Positions 24,501 to 35,921 of a DNA stretch of 64,000 nucleotides are shown piece after piece; within the stretch, counting starts at the first letter, position 1, and each line of letters begins with the position of its first letter. The notes below the pieces were generated by a model, which saw only the letters and a program-made list of their open reading frames with translations, was not told the DNA's origin and made no database searches. A program made the position numbers and the translations under genes. Origin of the DNA: Pelodera strongyloides. Its lineage: Eukaryota > Nematoda > Chromadorea > Rhabditida > Rhabditidae. The stretch spans positions 124,001-188,000 of the forward strand of contig JAANDG010000049.1 of assembly GCA_036852015.1 (NCBI GenBank). The letters are read 5' to 3'.

Positions 24501-24916
24501 GATGGACAATAGACGGCTTCACAGGGGACTTTGCTTCACGTTTCACAATATTCTTTCGGTTTATTCTCTGTTTAAGCGTCTGCGTTGACGGGTCAATCAA
24601 CACAGTTGGCAGATAAGTCGAAGTACTGGGACTGGAATCGGAGTCGGCCACGCACGGCTTGACGTCGGAATCCTAAAACAACTGCTTTAATTCAATTCAA
24701 CATTTGAAATACTTTACACAGGAGCCATCAGGTACAACCACCCGTTCCCTCATCTTTGCTTTTCCGGGCCAGACCCCTCAAATTAGGAAAAACTATATGA
24801 TTCTTGGACGCATCATCGTAGTAGAAGGCTAAGCTAAGACCCACCTCACTTTGATCGACGTCTTCAAGAGAATACTCATTTTGTAATAAACTTGACAAGT
24901 TGGACTGCACACACAT
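21577..24916 (-). CDS. nuclear hormone receptor C (nematode type)
   Basis: Minus-strand exons: 24916 down to about 24735, 24448-24672, 24076-24244, about 23690-23770, 23235-23415, 22950-23075, 22660-22795, 22440-22565, 22005-22125 and 21577-21721 (ending KAYS). The DNA-binding domain spans two exons. Finger 1 is CDICEGPAGGYHYG followed by APSCNGCKTHFRR. Finger 2 is CKKNGNCAV...RVCRSCRYDKC followed by IQAGMDPR. All eight zinc-binding cysteines are present. The recognition helix has CNGCKTHFRR instead of the usual CKTFFRR. The remainder matches a ligand-binding domain in position but not in any motif I can name. The ATG lies 4 nt past a CATTTAG acceptor. It is paralogous exon by exon to the neighbour at 27340-31445. 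Confidence 0.75.
23780..24050. repeat. GC-rich island in an intron of receptor C
   Basis: A GC-rich block with repeated GGGCG/GCGCC words, unlike the AT-rich flanks. Same compositional class as the islands at 19.6, 25.0, 43.7 and 51.6 kb. Clean terminal repeats were not resolved. Confidence 0.35.
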
Positions 24917-25808
24917 TTCGCTAAATGTAAAATAGATATATACTTTGTGTATGCGTCACAACGAAACTTGGTTGGTGTTCAGTAAAAAAAAGGTGGTTCG
25001 CCTACATCTCGCCGCGCACTTCGCCCAGTCTTATAGCCGAAGCCTCGCCAGGTCCGGGCGAGTGCACTGTCTAACCTTTCGCAAAAACCGGTCGGAGATT
25101 GGGCGAAACCGCCGCGCCCTTTTTTTTAGACAGTATTTCTGTTTCTGCATGGTTTTTCACATTTTCGTCCCGTCGGTGGCCCGCCCTTTCGCCGGGCGTA
25201 CCTGGCGAGAAAATAGGTGTATGCGAACAACCTTTTTTTCGCCGTGCACCATCAAATTTTTGCGTTGGTTACATCTAAGCGTCGTGCAATTTTTCACTCG
25301 AGTTGAACATTTCGCATTTTAGTAATACCAGGGAATACCTCTCTGAATTATTTGGAAAATTCGAAATAAGTTGTATTCTGGCAAAAGCCAGCGTCTGCAT
25401 TCTACATTTCGACAGTAATAAAGTACAAATCATGTATTTTCACGGGTCTGCCACCCGTGTGTATGCACGAACCGTGGGAGCCTTCCCGGTTGGGAGAATT
25501 TCTCTCTATGCATCACTGATTCGCGTGATCCCTCTCTTTCTCTCACCGGGAGGCTGGGGGCATTCTCCCAGTGTTCGCGCATACGGTCACTGGTCATTCA
25601 TAGTAACAATCTCACCTGGTTGGATTTAATGGTAGAAAAATATCATCCGAAAATTTGTTGAACATTCGGAATAGGAAAAGTTTCACTGGAAGGAGAAAAA
25701 TGTAAAAATAAGACGGAAACAAAACTTGGAACAAACGCGAGAAACAATGGCGAAAATCCAATGAGCGGCACGAACAAAAGGGATCTGCGGGAATTAATCA
25801 ATATAAGG

Positions 25809-25860
<52 letters not shown>

Positions 25861-26802
25861 GAAGAGAGTGTGAAAAAATAAAAAGCGAATAATGTATCAT
25901 GTTCTAAGATGAAACCCCGTTTCGTCCCTAAATCGTAGACGAGGGTTGTTTTACCCGGCTAGGGTCTCATCAGTGCGATGAACCGGACTTATAAAGAATG
26001 AGCGGCACGAACAAAAGGGATCTGCGGGAAGTAGATTAGATTACGACTTAATTCAAACAATCTTTACCGGTTGCTAGGATACAAAAAAAGATCAACTTAT
26101 TAATAAATCATAAAAACAGCATGACACAATTAGAAATATAAAAGTACGCTAGACTAGACAGTACAAAAATATGACATGGCACCAATTAAATTGAGGTACA
26201 TTTTTTAGAAAAGGTGTTGAGGCTAATAAAGAAAAAAATACAAGAAAGAGAGAAGAATAGAAAGTGACTTTGTTTTTTGGAAAACTCGAGAAGCTGATAA
26301 TATTTTTTTCGTTTTTGAGGTAAAGCAAAGTTCACATCAGAGAGATGACGGTATAGGGTATAGGTATAGAAAGCATGAATTCGCCAGAAAGTTGCGAGAC
26401 AGAGAAAACCATGCCGCGAAGCAGCGAAATTCGGCTGAAAGTAAAAGTATGTACTGTTGAAAACTTAGAAAACTCATAAATTACTAGAAAGGTATATTCC
26501 TCCACGAAATAATTGTAGTTTATACTTTGATATTTCAAAAAGCGATCACAAATTCAATAAAAAATTTATTAAACAAACAAAAAAACAACAAAAAGTGAAC
26601 TTACTGAGTAAAATAGAATGTAGGACGTAGAAATGTAAAATAACCCGGAATATAGTGAGAGGGGAAACTGAGGCTCATATGAAATAAATCACAAACGAAG
26701 GCCTGGAATAAACAATGAATATAAATAAATATACAAAAAACATATGTACAAGTAATTAGCACATGGCCCATGGGAGGATCAATAGGGAGAAACTCATTTT
26801 AA
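24917..26802. other. intergenic region with GC-rich island and microsatellite
   Basis: GC-rich island at about 24990-25240, Pro/Gly-rich-looking inverted words at 25440-25620, an (AT)n tract at 25812-25856, and a 34-bp direct repeat (25760-25793 and 25997-26030). No gene seen. Confidence 0.45.
25760..26030. repeat. 34-bp direct repeats bracketing an (AT)n tract
   Basis: The 34-bp string beginning AATGAGCGGCACGAAC occurs at 25760-25793 and again at 25997-26030. The 203 bp between them contain an (AT)n microsatellite. This could be a duplication, or an insertion mark. Confidence 0.7.
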
Positions 26803-27215
26803 AGGATCGCAGTCACTTCAAATTCGCCTTTTTACTTCAATTATCCATAAACATGAAAAAGCACCTAGAAAAATACCATTCCGGTGTCAATTTACTGAAA
26901 AATTAACCCAGGGAAAGAAATCCCCTCGGTTGCGTTCTAATTACGTACAGTATGACAACGACAACTGAGACAGTAGAGCAGACACTTTCCCTCTTCCCCG
27001 GTTTTTCTTTGTTTTGTCATCATTGGCAACCGGCCAAGTCCCACTGCGATTTAGAAAACACCCCATTTTGTCTAAAATCAAAAGTCAACCGAAGGGATTT
27101 CTTTCCCTGTGATAAATGTTCCGTAAATCGGTATTGGAAAGGTATTTTTCTAGGTATCTTTTTATATTTATCGATAAGTGAAGTAAAAATGCGAAATTGA
27201 AGTGACTGCGATCCT
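26803..27215. mobile_element. 413-bp MITE (family 1, copy b)
   Basis: Same length and almost the same sequence as 8846-9258. TTAA precedes it (26799-26802). The right flank is TCAA (27216-27219), one change from TTAA. Confidence 0.85.
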
Positions 27216-27339
27216 TCAAGACAAACCAACTTAAAACGGAATTTGTATAATAAATCTATTTAGATAAATATATGTCATTTAACTAAGAAACTAAATAACA
27301 AAAACATTAGATTTCCACTTCCAAGCCTGATAATTTCTT

Positions 27340-30300
27340 TTATGAATCAGAATTTTCCAAAAAAATCTCATCTATGATTTTGGAGCTCTTGTGATGAGGG
27401 TTTTCTGCCTTCTTCAACATCATTATATTACGGTGGTTTCCAGAAATTGTCAAAATTGAAGAAATTACACCAAGAAGCTGTTGGAATCTGAATAACTCTA
27501 TGTTTAGATACGAAAAAAAATTAAACAATAAACAGTAAATATAGCGGACACACGAGTTTTTCTTTCTTCACCATCTCTCTTTCTTTATCATCTAATCTAT
27601 CTTTGGTGATCACTATCTTTGCTAATAGATAACACTTTGTGGTACTCGGATGAATTATCCAAGTTTTAACGAAATATGGCGAATTGACCGAAATTAATGA
27701 AAGAAGTGCAAATAACCTGCCTTGATGCTGCCACAGGCATTCCCATAGTTCTGTTCGTGTGTCGAAACAGACAAAGGGCCAGACTCTCCTTTTCTTCTGA
27801 TATTAATTGACGAGCCCGGCGAGACATTTTATCATTTCCTAAATTTGCACATTAGACAAATCAGAGAGAGCGAGCGAGAGAGAGAGAGAGAGTGAGAGAA
27901 AGAGAGAGAGCGAGCGAGAGAGAGAGAATAAAATATAGAGTGAGTTGTGTGCTAATTTTCTAATATTTCACAGGGGGTAAACTAATCAATATTCGTTTAA
28001 AAGGACAGGCCCATCAAAGTAAACCTATATTTACGATACGTTCATAATGTCTGTCAAGCATTTTTATTACAATAAATACAAACTAAATTTCACATTTATT
28101 TGCCATGGAAAACTTTTCTACGATGCGCTCAGCTTAAATGTATACCGTAAAGCCGCAAATATCCTTGTCGTCTATGCAAATTTATCGTGACATTATAATG
28201 CTATTAAAATTTGCATATATAGCTTTGAAATCTGCAGTTTTATGGTATACATATGCGTTGAGCGCATTGGAAAAAAGCTTTCCATGGCAAATAAATGTGA
28301 AATTAATAAAAATGCTTGATAGTCATTATGAACGTATCGTAAATATAGGTTTATTTTGATGGGCCTGTCACTTTAATCCTACCGCAAGAACAGGCGATAA
28401 TTCCCCTAATAAGGATGTATTCCGTGTAATCGACTTGATTTTCAATGAAATAGACGACCGGACGCTTGAAAATGTAATTGTGCATATCGATCGGTCTGAA
28501 ACTCTACATAATATACTGAAAAGATATTGGTGCGGCTTAGATGATAGCTTTTGACCCTAGCTATCACACACACTCTATTGGTGCTAACTAAGCTAAATGT
28601 GTGGCAGTGTTCTCCAACTCATCCAATGTTGAAAATCTCACCACGATGTGAGCTAGAGCTACCGATCAAAAATAAGAGTGAGTTTGATTGAGCTAGTTGT
28701 GCTGGCGTGATGCACATAGTGTTTTGCTACAGTACCCTCTTGTACCGTACAAGGTACTACCCTGTAGCCCCGCCCCTTTACTGCATCTCAAAATTTCTTA
28801 CGTTTCTGGTCGAAATTCGTTAATTGTCCCATCAGAATTGACCACAGAATCACTCTTTGCACGATATGAATGAAAACTGAGAAAGGTATTGTAACAACTG
28901 ACAGCGACTTCCTTGAACCATTCAATCTAATAATAAAAATAAATTTAATAAATATGTTATTTAGTAAAATACATAAATCGGCAAGAAAACAAGTTAGCTA
29001 AATTCGAGATTATGAAAAAAGTGAAGAAATACTTCCAAGAAACCCCAATTGAAACAGAGGCTCACCTTATCCGAAGTGCATAATTCGTGAAAGAATGCAA
29101 AAGTCTTGAGGTATTCCATCGTATTCACCATCTCGAGGTACATGTGATTCTTATGATTCGCATACACTTCGTGCATTTCTTTGATCTAAACATCAAATAT
29201 CATATTATATATAAGTTCATAAGGATTCATAAGGACAATTCATAAGGATATATAAGAAAACGCATTGGTGTTGTGAAATATAAATGAATCAGGCAAATGA
29301 CAATTGACAATAGAATCATGAAACCTAACAAAAACACAAAAAGCAAGGGAATAAACACAGTGGTACCATCAACTACGCCACCTAATATGTACACATGCGA
29401 TTTCAACCAATTAACTAACCGTAATCATAGGTGTCCTTCTGGATTCAGCCACATCAAGGAGATCGATGATATAGGTTGTTTCTGGATGTGCAATCATACT
29501 CCTTCCTCTCAATATTTCGGAGGTGATTTCAATAGCACGTAGTCTTGAAAGGGTGCTGTCCAAATGGTGATATTCTTCCATTTGAGGAGATGGAGACTAA
29601 ACAACTTTTCGAATAAGTACACTAAAGTATACACTTTCTTTTCGCATTTTTATTTGGTCACTAATTATTGACCCTGCTGTATATAATGAACACCGTAAAT
29701 AGTGGTACTCATTGTGAATAGAGTACTGCAGAGCTATAATTGACACCGTAAATAGCAGTACTGAATAGAGTACTATAGCGCTAGTGATCATGCCTTTCCG
29801 AAAGCAAACTTATATTTTTATTTTCTCTCCCTTCTACAGCACAAACCCAGGTTGTTTTCATATGAAACAATAAATGTATAAGGAGCATCCCAACTCAGAT
29901 ATTATATAAAAACAAAACAACGTACTGTCGGTATGACAGCAACTACATTCGTTTCGGGTTTCAAATTCTTCAAATAATCTTGCAGAAGTTCATTTGAATC
30001 AGGATCGTCCAAATGAATTACTGAAAAATCCTTTGTTATTAGTTTCGGTTTGCGTTGCTTATTTTCTCACACTTTTGCGCCAAAAAGTTTTTTTTCTGGG
30101 AGGAATCTATCTACATGATTAATAAACAAATCGCATTGCACAACACTCAAAGGAGTTTTTAAGGAGTTTTTAAAAAAATTTTTGACTTTCAATCATTGAT
30201 CGAGTGAGCAGAACACTTTAATAATGTTCAATACAATTACAGTACCTCTCACTCATTGCCTTAAACTTTATTTAAATACCGTACCTCTGGGATCCATGCC

Positions 30301-31445
30301 AGCTTGAACGCATTTGTCATATCTGCAAGACCTGCACACTCGGGCAGCGATTCCAGATTTAACAGAACAATTTCCGCCTTTCTTACAAATTAGTTTCTTT
30401 CCCGTGACAACAATACGACGGAAATGAGTCTTGCATCCATTACATGAAGGGGCCTAGAGAGATAATGTGTTACTTGATAGGGTGTAGTTAAATGATGAGT
30501 TTATGTTATAAATTTATAAAAATGAAACCATACGTTATATAAGTAAATCCTATGTTACTAAAAGAAAAGAAACTTCTGTATCGATTTCAGTGAACCCCAG
30601 GAAACAGTTTCCATGTGCATATCCCTTTAAATGTATATTGCTCACATCATAGTGGTATCCGGACGCGACTCCTCCACAAACTTCGCATGTAGAAGGAGGC
30701 AAATTGACTTGTTTCGATGAGGTCGATGGCTTTGAGATCTCTTTCTGGGTTTTCCTTTTATTTAGAGCCGAACGCTTTTCAGAAGACGAAACAAGGTCCG
30801 TTTTCGGAATTCCGAAACTTGGCAGAGATGATGTACTTGGAAGAGAGTCCAGAGAAGCAACCAGTTTCTTGAACTCATTTCCTCCGGACTGAAAAGAAAC
30901 ACGTGAATAATTTAAAGCGGTATGTCACGTGGTTTGTGAAGCGTGCAGAACAATAGGCAAGTGTTCCATTAGGTGACCTTCTGTACTGCTAGTGGAGGTA
31001 AGGTTTGGGAATGCAGTTATTGTGTACGATGCAGGAACTATGTGTCGTATCGCTTTGTAGGAAACATGATCATGTTTCGCACATGGACTATTCATGAATG
31101 ACTTTGATTTGATTGAAGCGAAATTCCACCGGTTTTTGAAACACATCGAGCACGCCATTATTCTTATGTATCTTATGCAAATGAACATAAATTAGTATAA
31201 AAAATCGAGCTAAATTCGCGCAAATTAGCATACGCACGTAAGAATTCAGCTGTCCGCGATGCGTTTCAAAAACCAGCCGGTATTTCGTTTTAGGTGGAAA
31301 GAGAGTGCATAGTTAGTATAGAACAAAAACAATCAGGAAAATAAGGCGAATTTCAATAAAGAGAAAGCATAAGATAAATTGGAAATAAAGTATTTCACCT
31401 CACGCTCACACAAACCTGGAGACGACGCCTCTTTTGCTGTCCCAT
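27340..31445 (-). CDS. nuclear hormone receptor D, tandem paralogue of C
   Basis: Exons: 31416-31445 (MGQQKRRRLQ), 30646-30888, 30285-30453, about 29925-30020, 29430-29600, 29067-29188, 28805-28930, 28375-28500, 27715-27840 and 27340-27487 (ending LENSDS). Finger 1 is CEVCGGVASGYHYD followed by APSCNGCKTHFRR; finger 2 is CKKGGNCSV...RVCRSCRYDKC. The ligand-binding-domain exons line up with receptor C: RPIDMHNYIFKRPVVYFIEN versus RPIDARNYMFKRQVALFIDN, and IEWFKEV in both. The start ATG is 14 nt past a TGTTTTCAG acceptor, which may be a trans-splice site. A 372-bp MITE lies right beside the exon at 28375. The Polinton begins about 310 bp upstream of the first exon. Expected role: ligand-regulated or orphan transcription factor. 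Confidence 0.75.
27858..27927. repeat. (GA)n-type simple repeat
   Basis: GAGAGAGCGAGCGAGAG-type purine tract in an intron of receptor D. Confidence 0.8.
28001..28372. mobile_element. MITE family 3, TTAA duplication
   Basis: Long inverted arms: GGACAGGCCCATCAAAGTAA at the left, with its inverse ending GATGGGCCTGTCACT at the right, plus matching ATATTTACGATACGTTCATAA segments inside. TTAA flanks both ends (27997-28000 and 28373-28376). It abuts the donor side of a receptor D exon. Confidence 0.8.
31117..31289. mobile_element. MITE family 2, copy b
   Basis: Arms AGCGAAATTCCACCGGTTTT and its inverse CCAGCCGGTATTTCG, with GTTTTTGAAACACATCG inside. Flanks TTGA/TTAG are degenerate TTAA. Confidence 0.55.
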
Positions 31446-31762
31446 ACGGATGTAGGACACTGAAAACAATATTTATCACGCTAAATATATATTTTCAATA
31501 AAATAAAAAACAAGAAAAAAAAATCGTTTGATAAAAATCAACAGTAATCCGTAGAGGCCGGGAATAGACTAGAAATCATTTTGAGAAATATCGCATTTGA
31601 GCAAGCCAGCGAAAACTATTTATTATTATTTATTGGATATGAGCTGAAACCCTTTTTGAATACATTAATTTCTTATACACTTGACAAAATATTTGTGAAA
31701 AAGAAGACAAATTCGAGCCTAGCCTGTGTGTGTATGCTTTTCTCTTTCATCATGGCTTTATG

Positions 31763-31768
31763 AGTATG
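31763..31768 (+). repeat. left target-site duplication AGTATG
   Basis: AGTATG stands directly before the left terminal repeat and is repeated exactly at 49884-49889 after the right one. Six-base duplications are the Polinton rule. Confidence 0.93.
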
Positions 31769-32311
31769 AGAGAGATAATGGGTGTACATGTACGTCGAGA
31801 AATCGATAATGCATCTTAATACATGGGTGACGTCACAAACCCCGCCACCTATGAGTCATTTTCTATGACGTCATCATGACGTCACCATGACGTCATCATG
31901 ACGTCACCATGACAGTTTACTCACACACATACTATTACAATTACTATTACACACATTATTACTATTACTACTACCGTACACAGCCTAATTAGTAGTGGTA
32001 GACCGCAAGACGATGGCCGGGTGTTGGATTCGAACCCATGGCCTCTCGCGCGATAAACCCACCCGCTTAGCCACTTGGCCAATTGGGCTTTCATGCCTAG
32101 GCGTCTTGGGTTGGATATATATCCGGCGCGAGTTATCACACAAAAACATGCAGCGCATGGGGATAGAACCCGCGACCCCTCGCGCCACAAAACCACCCTC
32201 TTAGCCACTTGGCCAATTGGACTTTCGTTCCTGGGCGTCTTGGGTTGGATATGTATTCGGTGGCAGCTATCACACAAAAACATGCAGCGCATGGGGATGG
32301 AACCCGCGGCC
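31769..32311 (+). repeat. left terminal inverted repeat
   Basis: Matches the inverse of 49311-49883. In order: a 90-bp end block, five TGACGTCA palindromes, one TGAGTCA (AP-1-like), an AT-rich stretch, then 134-bp tandem units with tRNA-promoter-like boxes, which continue past the repeat boundary to about 32480. Confidence 0.88.
31828..31914. promoter_or_regulatory. cluster of TGACGTCA (CRE/ATF-type) palindromes, left arm
   Basis: Five TGACGTCA octamers, four of them spaced about 15 bp apart, and one TGAGTCA heptamer at about 31853. These are consensus CREB/ATF and AP-1 sites. The mirror cluster is in the right arm. Confidence 0.6.
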
Positions 32312-32480
32312 TCTCGCCCCACAAGCCACCCACTTAGCCACTTGGCCAACTGGACTTTCGTTCCTGGGCGTCTTGTGTTGGATATGTATCCGGCGCCGTC
32401 ATCACGCAAAAACATGCAGCGAATGAGAATAGAACCCGCGACATCTCACACCATAATTCCACCCTCCTAGCCCCTTGCCC
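32026..32480 (-). repeat. 134-bp tandem units with tRNA-like A and B boxes (four copies)
   Basis: On the minus strand each unit has TGGCCAAGTGG (A-box-like) followed 45 bp later by GGTTCGAATCC or GGTTCTATCC (B-box-like). B-like boxes start at 32026, 32161, 32295 and 32427 and A-like boxes at 32071, 32205, 32338 and 32470, giving a period near 134 bp. Acceptor and T stems do not pair, so no intact tRNA is predicted. The fourth, innermost copy is the most decayed. Confidence 0.75.
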
Positions 32481-33465
32481 AGATGGTCTTTCAGACCTGG
32501 GAGTCTTCCGCTAGTATGTCTCCGGTTCGTTATCCTGCAAAACATGTAGTGTAGTGGACGCGAACCCTAGCTTTTTGATAGCTGTTTGGTTCATAACGTT
32601 AAAAAATATTTAGTATTTATCGATCGTAAATTATCTGAACTTCTGGTCAAACGTGTTCCTTTGAACAACTTTCAATGCTTTTGCAACGGCGCTATGTATA
32701 AATAGAGAAAACACACAAAGAAGATGCTCACACCATCACCGGTCAATGATAATGTTATTCTCGTACAACAGTTATTGTATTTCTTCTTCGAAATAAAACA
32801 AGTTTCCCAGCAATATGCTTTCTGGTTAAAGTATATATGTTCATTTAAGGTAGCAATCTTTCAGTTGTTTAGTTGTGTTAGTCTACGGTTGAAATTTACA
32901 TAAATGACATTTATTGTTGCTTAAACAGCTTGTTGTTAGGACCTTGTTAATAGGTTTGTTCGACGTAAGAGGTAATATTTGATGTATTTCTTAATTCATT
33001 TGATATATATTTATCGCATTTCTTTCAAATGAAGCAAAAGATATAAGTAAGCATAACTTATAAATAAGATACTAATAAATAAAATACAACATTTACATAT
33101 TGGAATCTGGTTACAGTCACTAATATTTGTTATCTAATAATAATATATTTACTTCGTTTATGACTGAATATACGAAAAAGAGAGAAGAATGGTGTTTTGA
33201 TTAATATCTCAAATGAATTGGCACCCCTTAAAACATGTTCAGTTTAAACAATCAATTATACTAGAAGTAAAACGACAAATTAGTAGTGACCTTCACTCTC
33301 TAAATAACGATAAAAAACATACATAGAAACACAATCATTGAAGCATAGGCAACAGTAGACATATCAGTGAAAATGCGAAAAAATATGTTAAAAGAATAAA
33401 ATTTTCAATTGAAGATTTTATTTCACTTTGCAACGTTTCAATTGAAGATCTTATTTCACATTGAC
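32481..33465. other. Polinton left internal spacer, no supported gene
   Basis: AT-rich with no frame longer than noise and no splice-consistent exons. It probably carries the 3' region of the minus-strand zinc gene. Confidence 0.45.
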
Positions 33466-34499
33466 TTACTGAGCATCATAGAAGTTCTTTGTAACAAGCA
33501 TCTTAAAGTGGGCAACGGTACTGATTCTATTATATTTCACACATGAATGGCACAACGGAATGCAGAGAGTCTGGTGCTCGCCGTTCGATCCGGCAAAGCA
33601 CTCAAGCTTAGCGCAGTCATCACACACATAAAGAGTGATGGTCTGCTGAGCCATCGGCATCTCAGCCGACAACATTGCAGCCTTTGGGTCAGTTTCGCTG
33701 ACAGGGTTAAAGCCAGATACAAAACCTTGCATTTTAGGGGACAAAGGAAATTTATATCCCGAAGCGTTCTTCAACACAATGTTAAAAAAATAGGCACACG
33801 AGGTCGTTCGGTTAAGGCTAACACAGGCGTTGCACAGTGGGATTTCGTATATTTGCAAAGGGTGCCTTTTTGCGCTGGTGTCTACAACACCAATGAGCTT
33901 TGCGCAAGCGTTGCAAACTCTGAGCGTGATCGTTTTTGCCGATTTGGGCATGTACCGAGGTTCTAATTTAGCCATTGGGTCCGTGGAACTCACGACGGTG
34001 TACTCCTTAAGTGCCTGCTCCAACTTGCTGTCCATTTCTGTAGCAACGGGCGCCTAAATAATTAGAATCTAGGGGAGGCAGGGTGGGAATAATTTTCCAA
34101 AGAATCACAAGTACAGACAACTAACGAAAATACCGCCAATAAACAGGTTAACTGCAACTATCAAATAAATAAAGCTATAACTATACACGTCAAGATTTCA
34201 ATGTTAATATTAACTTACATTCTTCCGTGACGCTTCGGCCTGTGAATCATTCTTTTTCTTCGATGGTGTACTATCACTATCGGAAGCGTGTCCATCAGCA
34301 TGGGTTGTCTAAATGATTAATGCTTTAAGGATTCTAAAGAATTAATGTGTAATACAGAGAGAAAAAACCACGTCTCACCACAGTGGCTATTAACACCAAC
34401 ATAGCTATCAACCGCAAGTTTCAGCTTTTAAAGATTTCAACTTACATTTGACACATCGCTTTTCGACATTTGCTTTCTCTTTAGTGCGACTTCAGACAT
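33466..34499 (-). CDS. Polinton-encoded double zinc-ribbon-like protein, three exons
   Basis: Exons 34446-34499, 34219-34308 and 33466-34053 join in phase 0 with GTAAGT donors and TTTAG acceptors, giving 243 residues. The N-terminus is basic and Ser/Lys-rich (MSEVALKRKQMSKSDVSN). The body has two repeats of the same unit, each with CxxC...CxxC: VCNACAKL with PLCNACVSLNR, and VCDDCAKL with PLCHSCVKYNR, each followed by a hydrophobic helix. The paired CxxC motifs suggest two structural zinc sites, so nucleic-acid or protein binding is plausible. It is the only gene of the element on this strand. Two spliceosomal introns imply nuclear expression. No named family recognised. Confidence 0.7.
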
Positions 34500-34657
34500 G
34501 CTAAAAAAAAATAGTATTGTTGAATAAGTATCCGTAATTAAATTACAATATTGACGAACTAGAAATATACTTTATTGAGTTGTAGTTAACTTAATAAAAA
34601 ACTAGTAGTCTAGGTATTAATTATATACACATATAAATACATAATATAATACAAACA

Positions 34658-34894
34658 ATGTATAAAGACAAATGGTTTATAGAAAAGAAAATGCTCCTCA
34701 GCATTGAAGACATAGAAAGAGCTCTGAGAAGCTCCACGCTCCACCCATTGCAATCGCAACCAATTAGCTGTGAGGTTTCAAAACACTCATGTAATCTGCT
34801 ATCTTTGATGAATATAAACCAATCAACATTACAACATAGATGGGAAATGTTATGGGAACAACTCTGCTATCGGGGGTTAATTAAATCTGATTGA
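34658..34894 (+). CDS. small Polinton ORF, 78 aa, unknown
   Basis: Open frame starting MYKDKWFIEKKMLLSIEDIE and ending CYRGLIKSD. The sequence has helix-like composition, with 2 Cys in 78 residues. A TATA-like AT-rich stretch lies just upstream. No domain recognised. It might be an exon of a longer gene. Confidence 0.4.
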   Translation: MYKDKWFIEKKMLLSIEDIERALRSSTLHPLQSQPISCEVSKHSCNLLSLMNINQSTLQHRWEMLWEQLCYRGLIKSD

Positions 34895-34953
34895 AAAAAA
34901 AATTGTATCCCTCCTACATATTTATGCTCAACGCATAGGGGTTTACAATAATC

Positions 34954-35364
34954 ATGTCCTATACAAATAAGAAACACATATCACCAGACGGGACGCGCTA
35001 CGACTACAACCATGTGCAGGTGATCTTCCATTTTCATTTGTATATAGCTATGAAGTTGAAGTCAACCTTAATCATTCACTGAATAACTGTAGATTATTAA
35101 GTCGTTCAACATACCTACGCCACCACCTCCTCCTCCTCCTCCTCCTCTCCACAGCAGCAGCAGCAGCATCAGCATCAGCAAAAACAGTCTTCTAATGATG
35201 TTGATGCATTTTTCGACGATTTCTTTGGTGGGGCGATAGATAAGGAGAAAACAGAAGCTAAGCTCTCGAACAAGGAAAAACCAACTCAACCGATAGTCTA
35301 CAACTTCCGTATTTCAAAGGGGTCGTCACCCGTTTTTTATTTTTATCCTCCAGCTAGCAATTAA
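34954..35364 (+). CDS. small spliced Polinton gene, Gln/His-rich, unknown
   Basis: Exon 1 at 34954-35019 (MSYTNKKHISPDGTRYDYNH) ends in CAG before GTGATC. Exon 2 at 35155-35364 follows a strong (CTC)n polypyrimidine tract ending CCACAG. Phases agree. The predicted protein has about 91 residues: a short charged start, a Q/H run, NDVDAFFDDFFGG, a Lys/Glu helix, then YNFRISKGSSPVFYFYPPAS. A TAATAAAAG polyadenylation-like signal follows the stop. No family recognised. The intron depends on a weak GTGATC donor. Confidence 0.45.
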
Positions 35365-35921
35365 TAAAAGTGGAGATATTTGTTGTAGCGTTTAATTTGT
35401 TACTCGGTTAGGTTGTCAAAATATATATTTGCAGTTGTAAAATTTTTCGATTCGTATTGAGTATTGTTGATTGTACTGCCATCTGTTGATGCTACATTAT
35501 CACTAAATCATTGAGTATTTCTCTTGCATTTGTTTTCTGCGTTAAAAGTTTGCTAATATAGAGAAGAATAAGTATAAACCCAACAGGTTTTCTCGACTTA
35601 TATTAATCTATTAATGTCATTTCACTTTCTTTTCATGTATCTCCATATGTTGACTTTCTTTCCTCTAAACCCCCCCCCTGTTTTCAATTATTTAAAGTTA
35701 AAACACGTAGCCGTATCGGACATGGACATTTTTTGATTTTTGAAGTATAAATGAATTTGTTTTGTCTGTCTATTATTATTTGCATATTTTTAATAACTAT
35801 ATAAAGTACACCAAAACGTGTACACATGTTTGATACAGCTTTCCCTTTAACGTTTTGTTATATACCCTCATACTATTTGCTACACATATCGGAGTTATTT
35901 AATAAATAAACAAATAAATAG
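35365..35921. other. spacer before the ATPase operon-like block
   Basis: AT-rich, with a C9 run near 35670 and a TATATAAAG-like motif near 35800. Probably the promoter region for the ATPase-integrase block. Confidence 0.4.

Noticed and set aside
31921..32415. 164-aa minus-strand ORF with repeated CMFLC-type blocks
   Set aside because: It is simply the open frame through the 134-bp tandem units of the terminal repeat. Its mirror images occur in the other arm in several frames.
32026..32480. CRISPR array
   Set aside because: The units are 134-bp tandem copies without distinct spacers, in a eukaryotic transposon end.
35068..35289. Gly-rich minus-strand ORF
   Set aside because: Antisense of the (CTC)n tract and the Gln/His run of the plus-strand gene.
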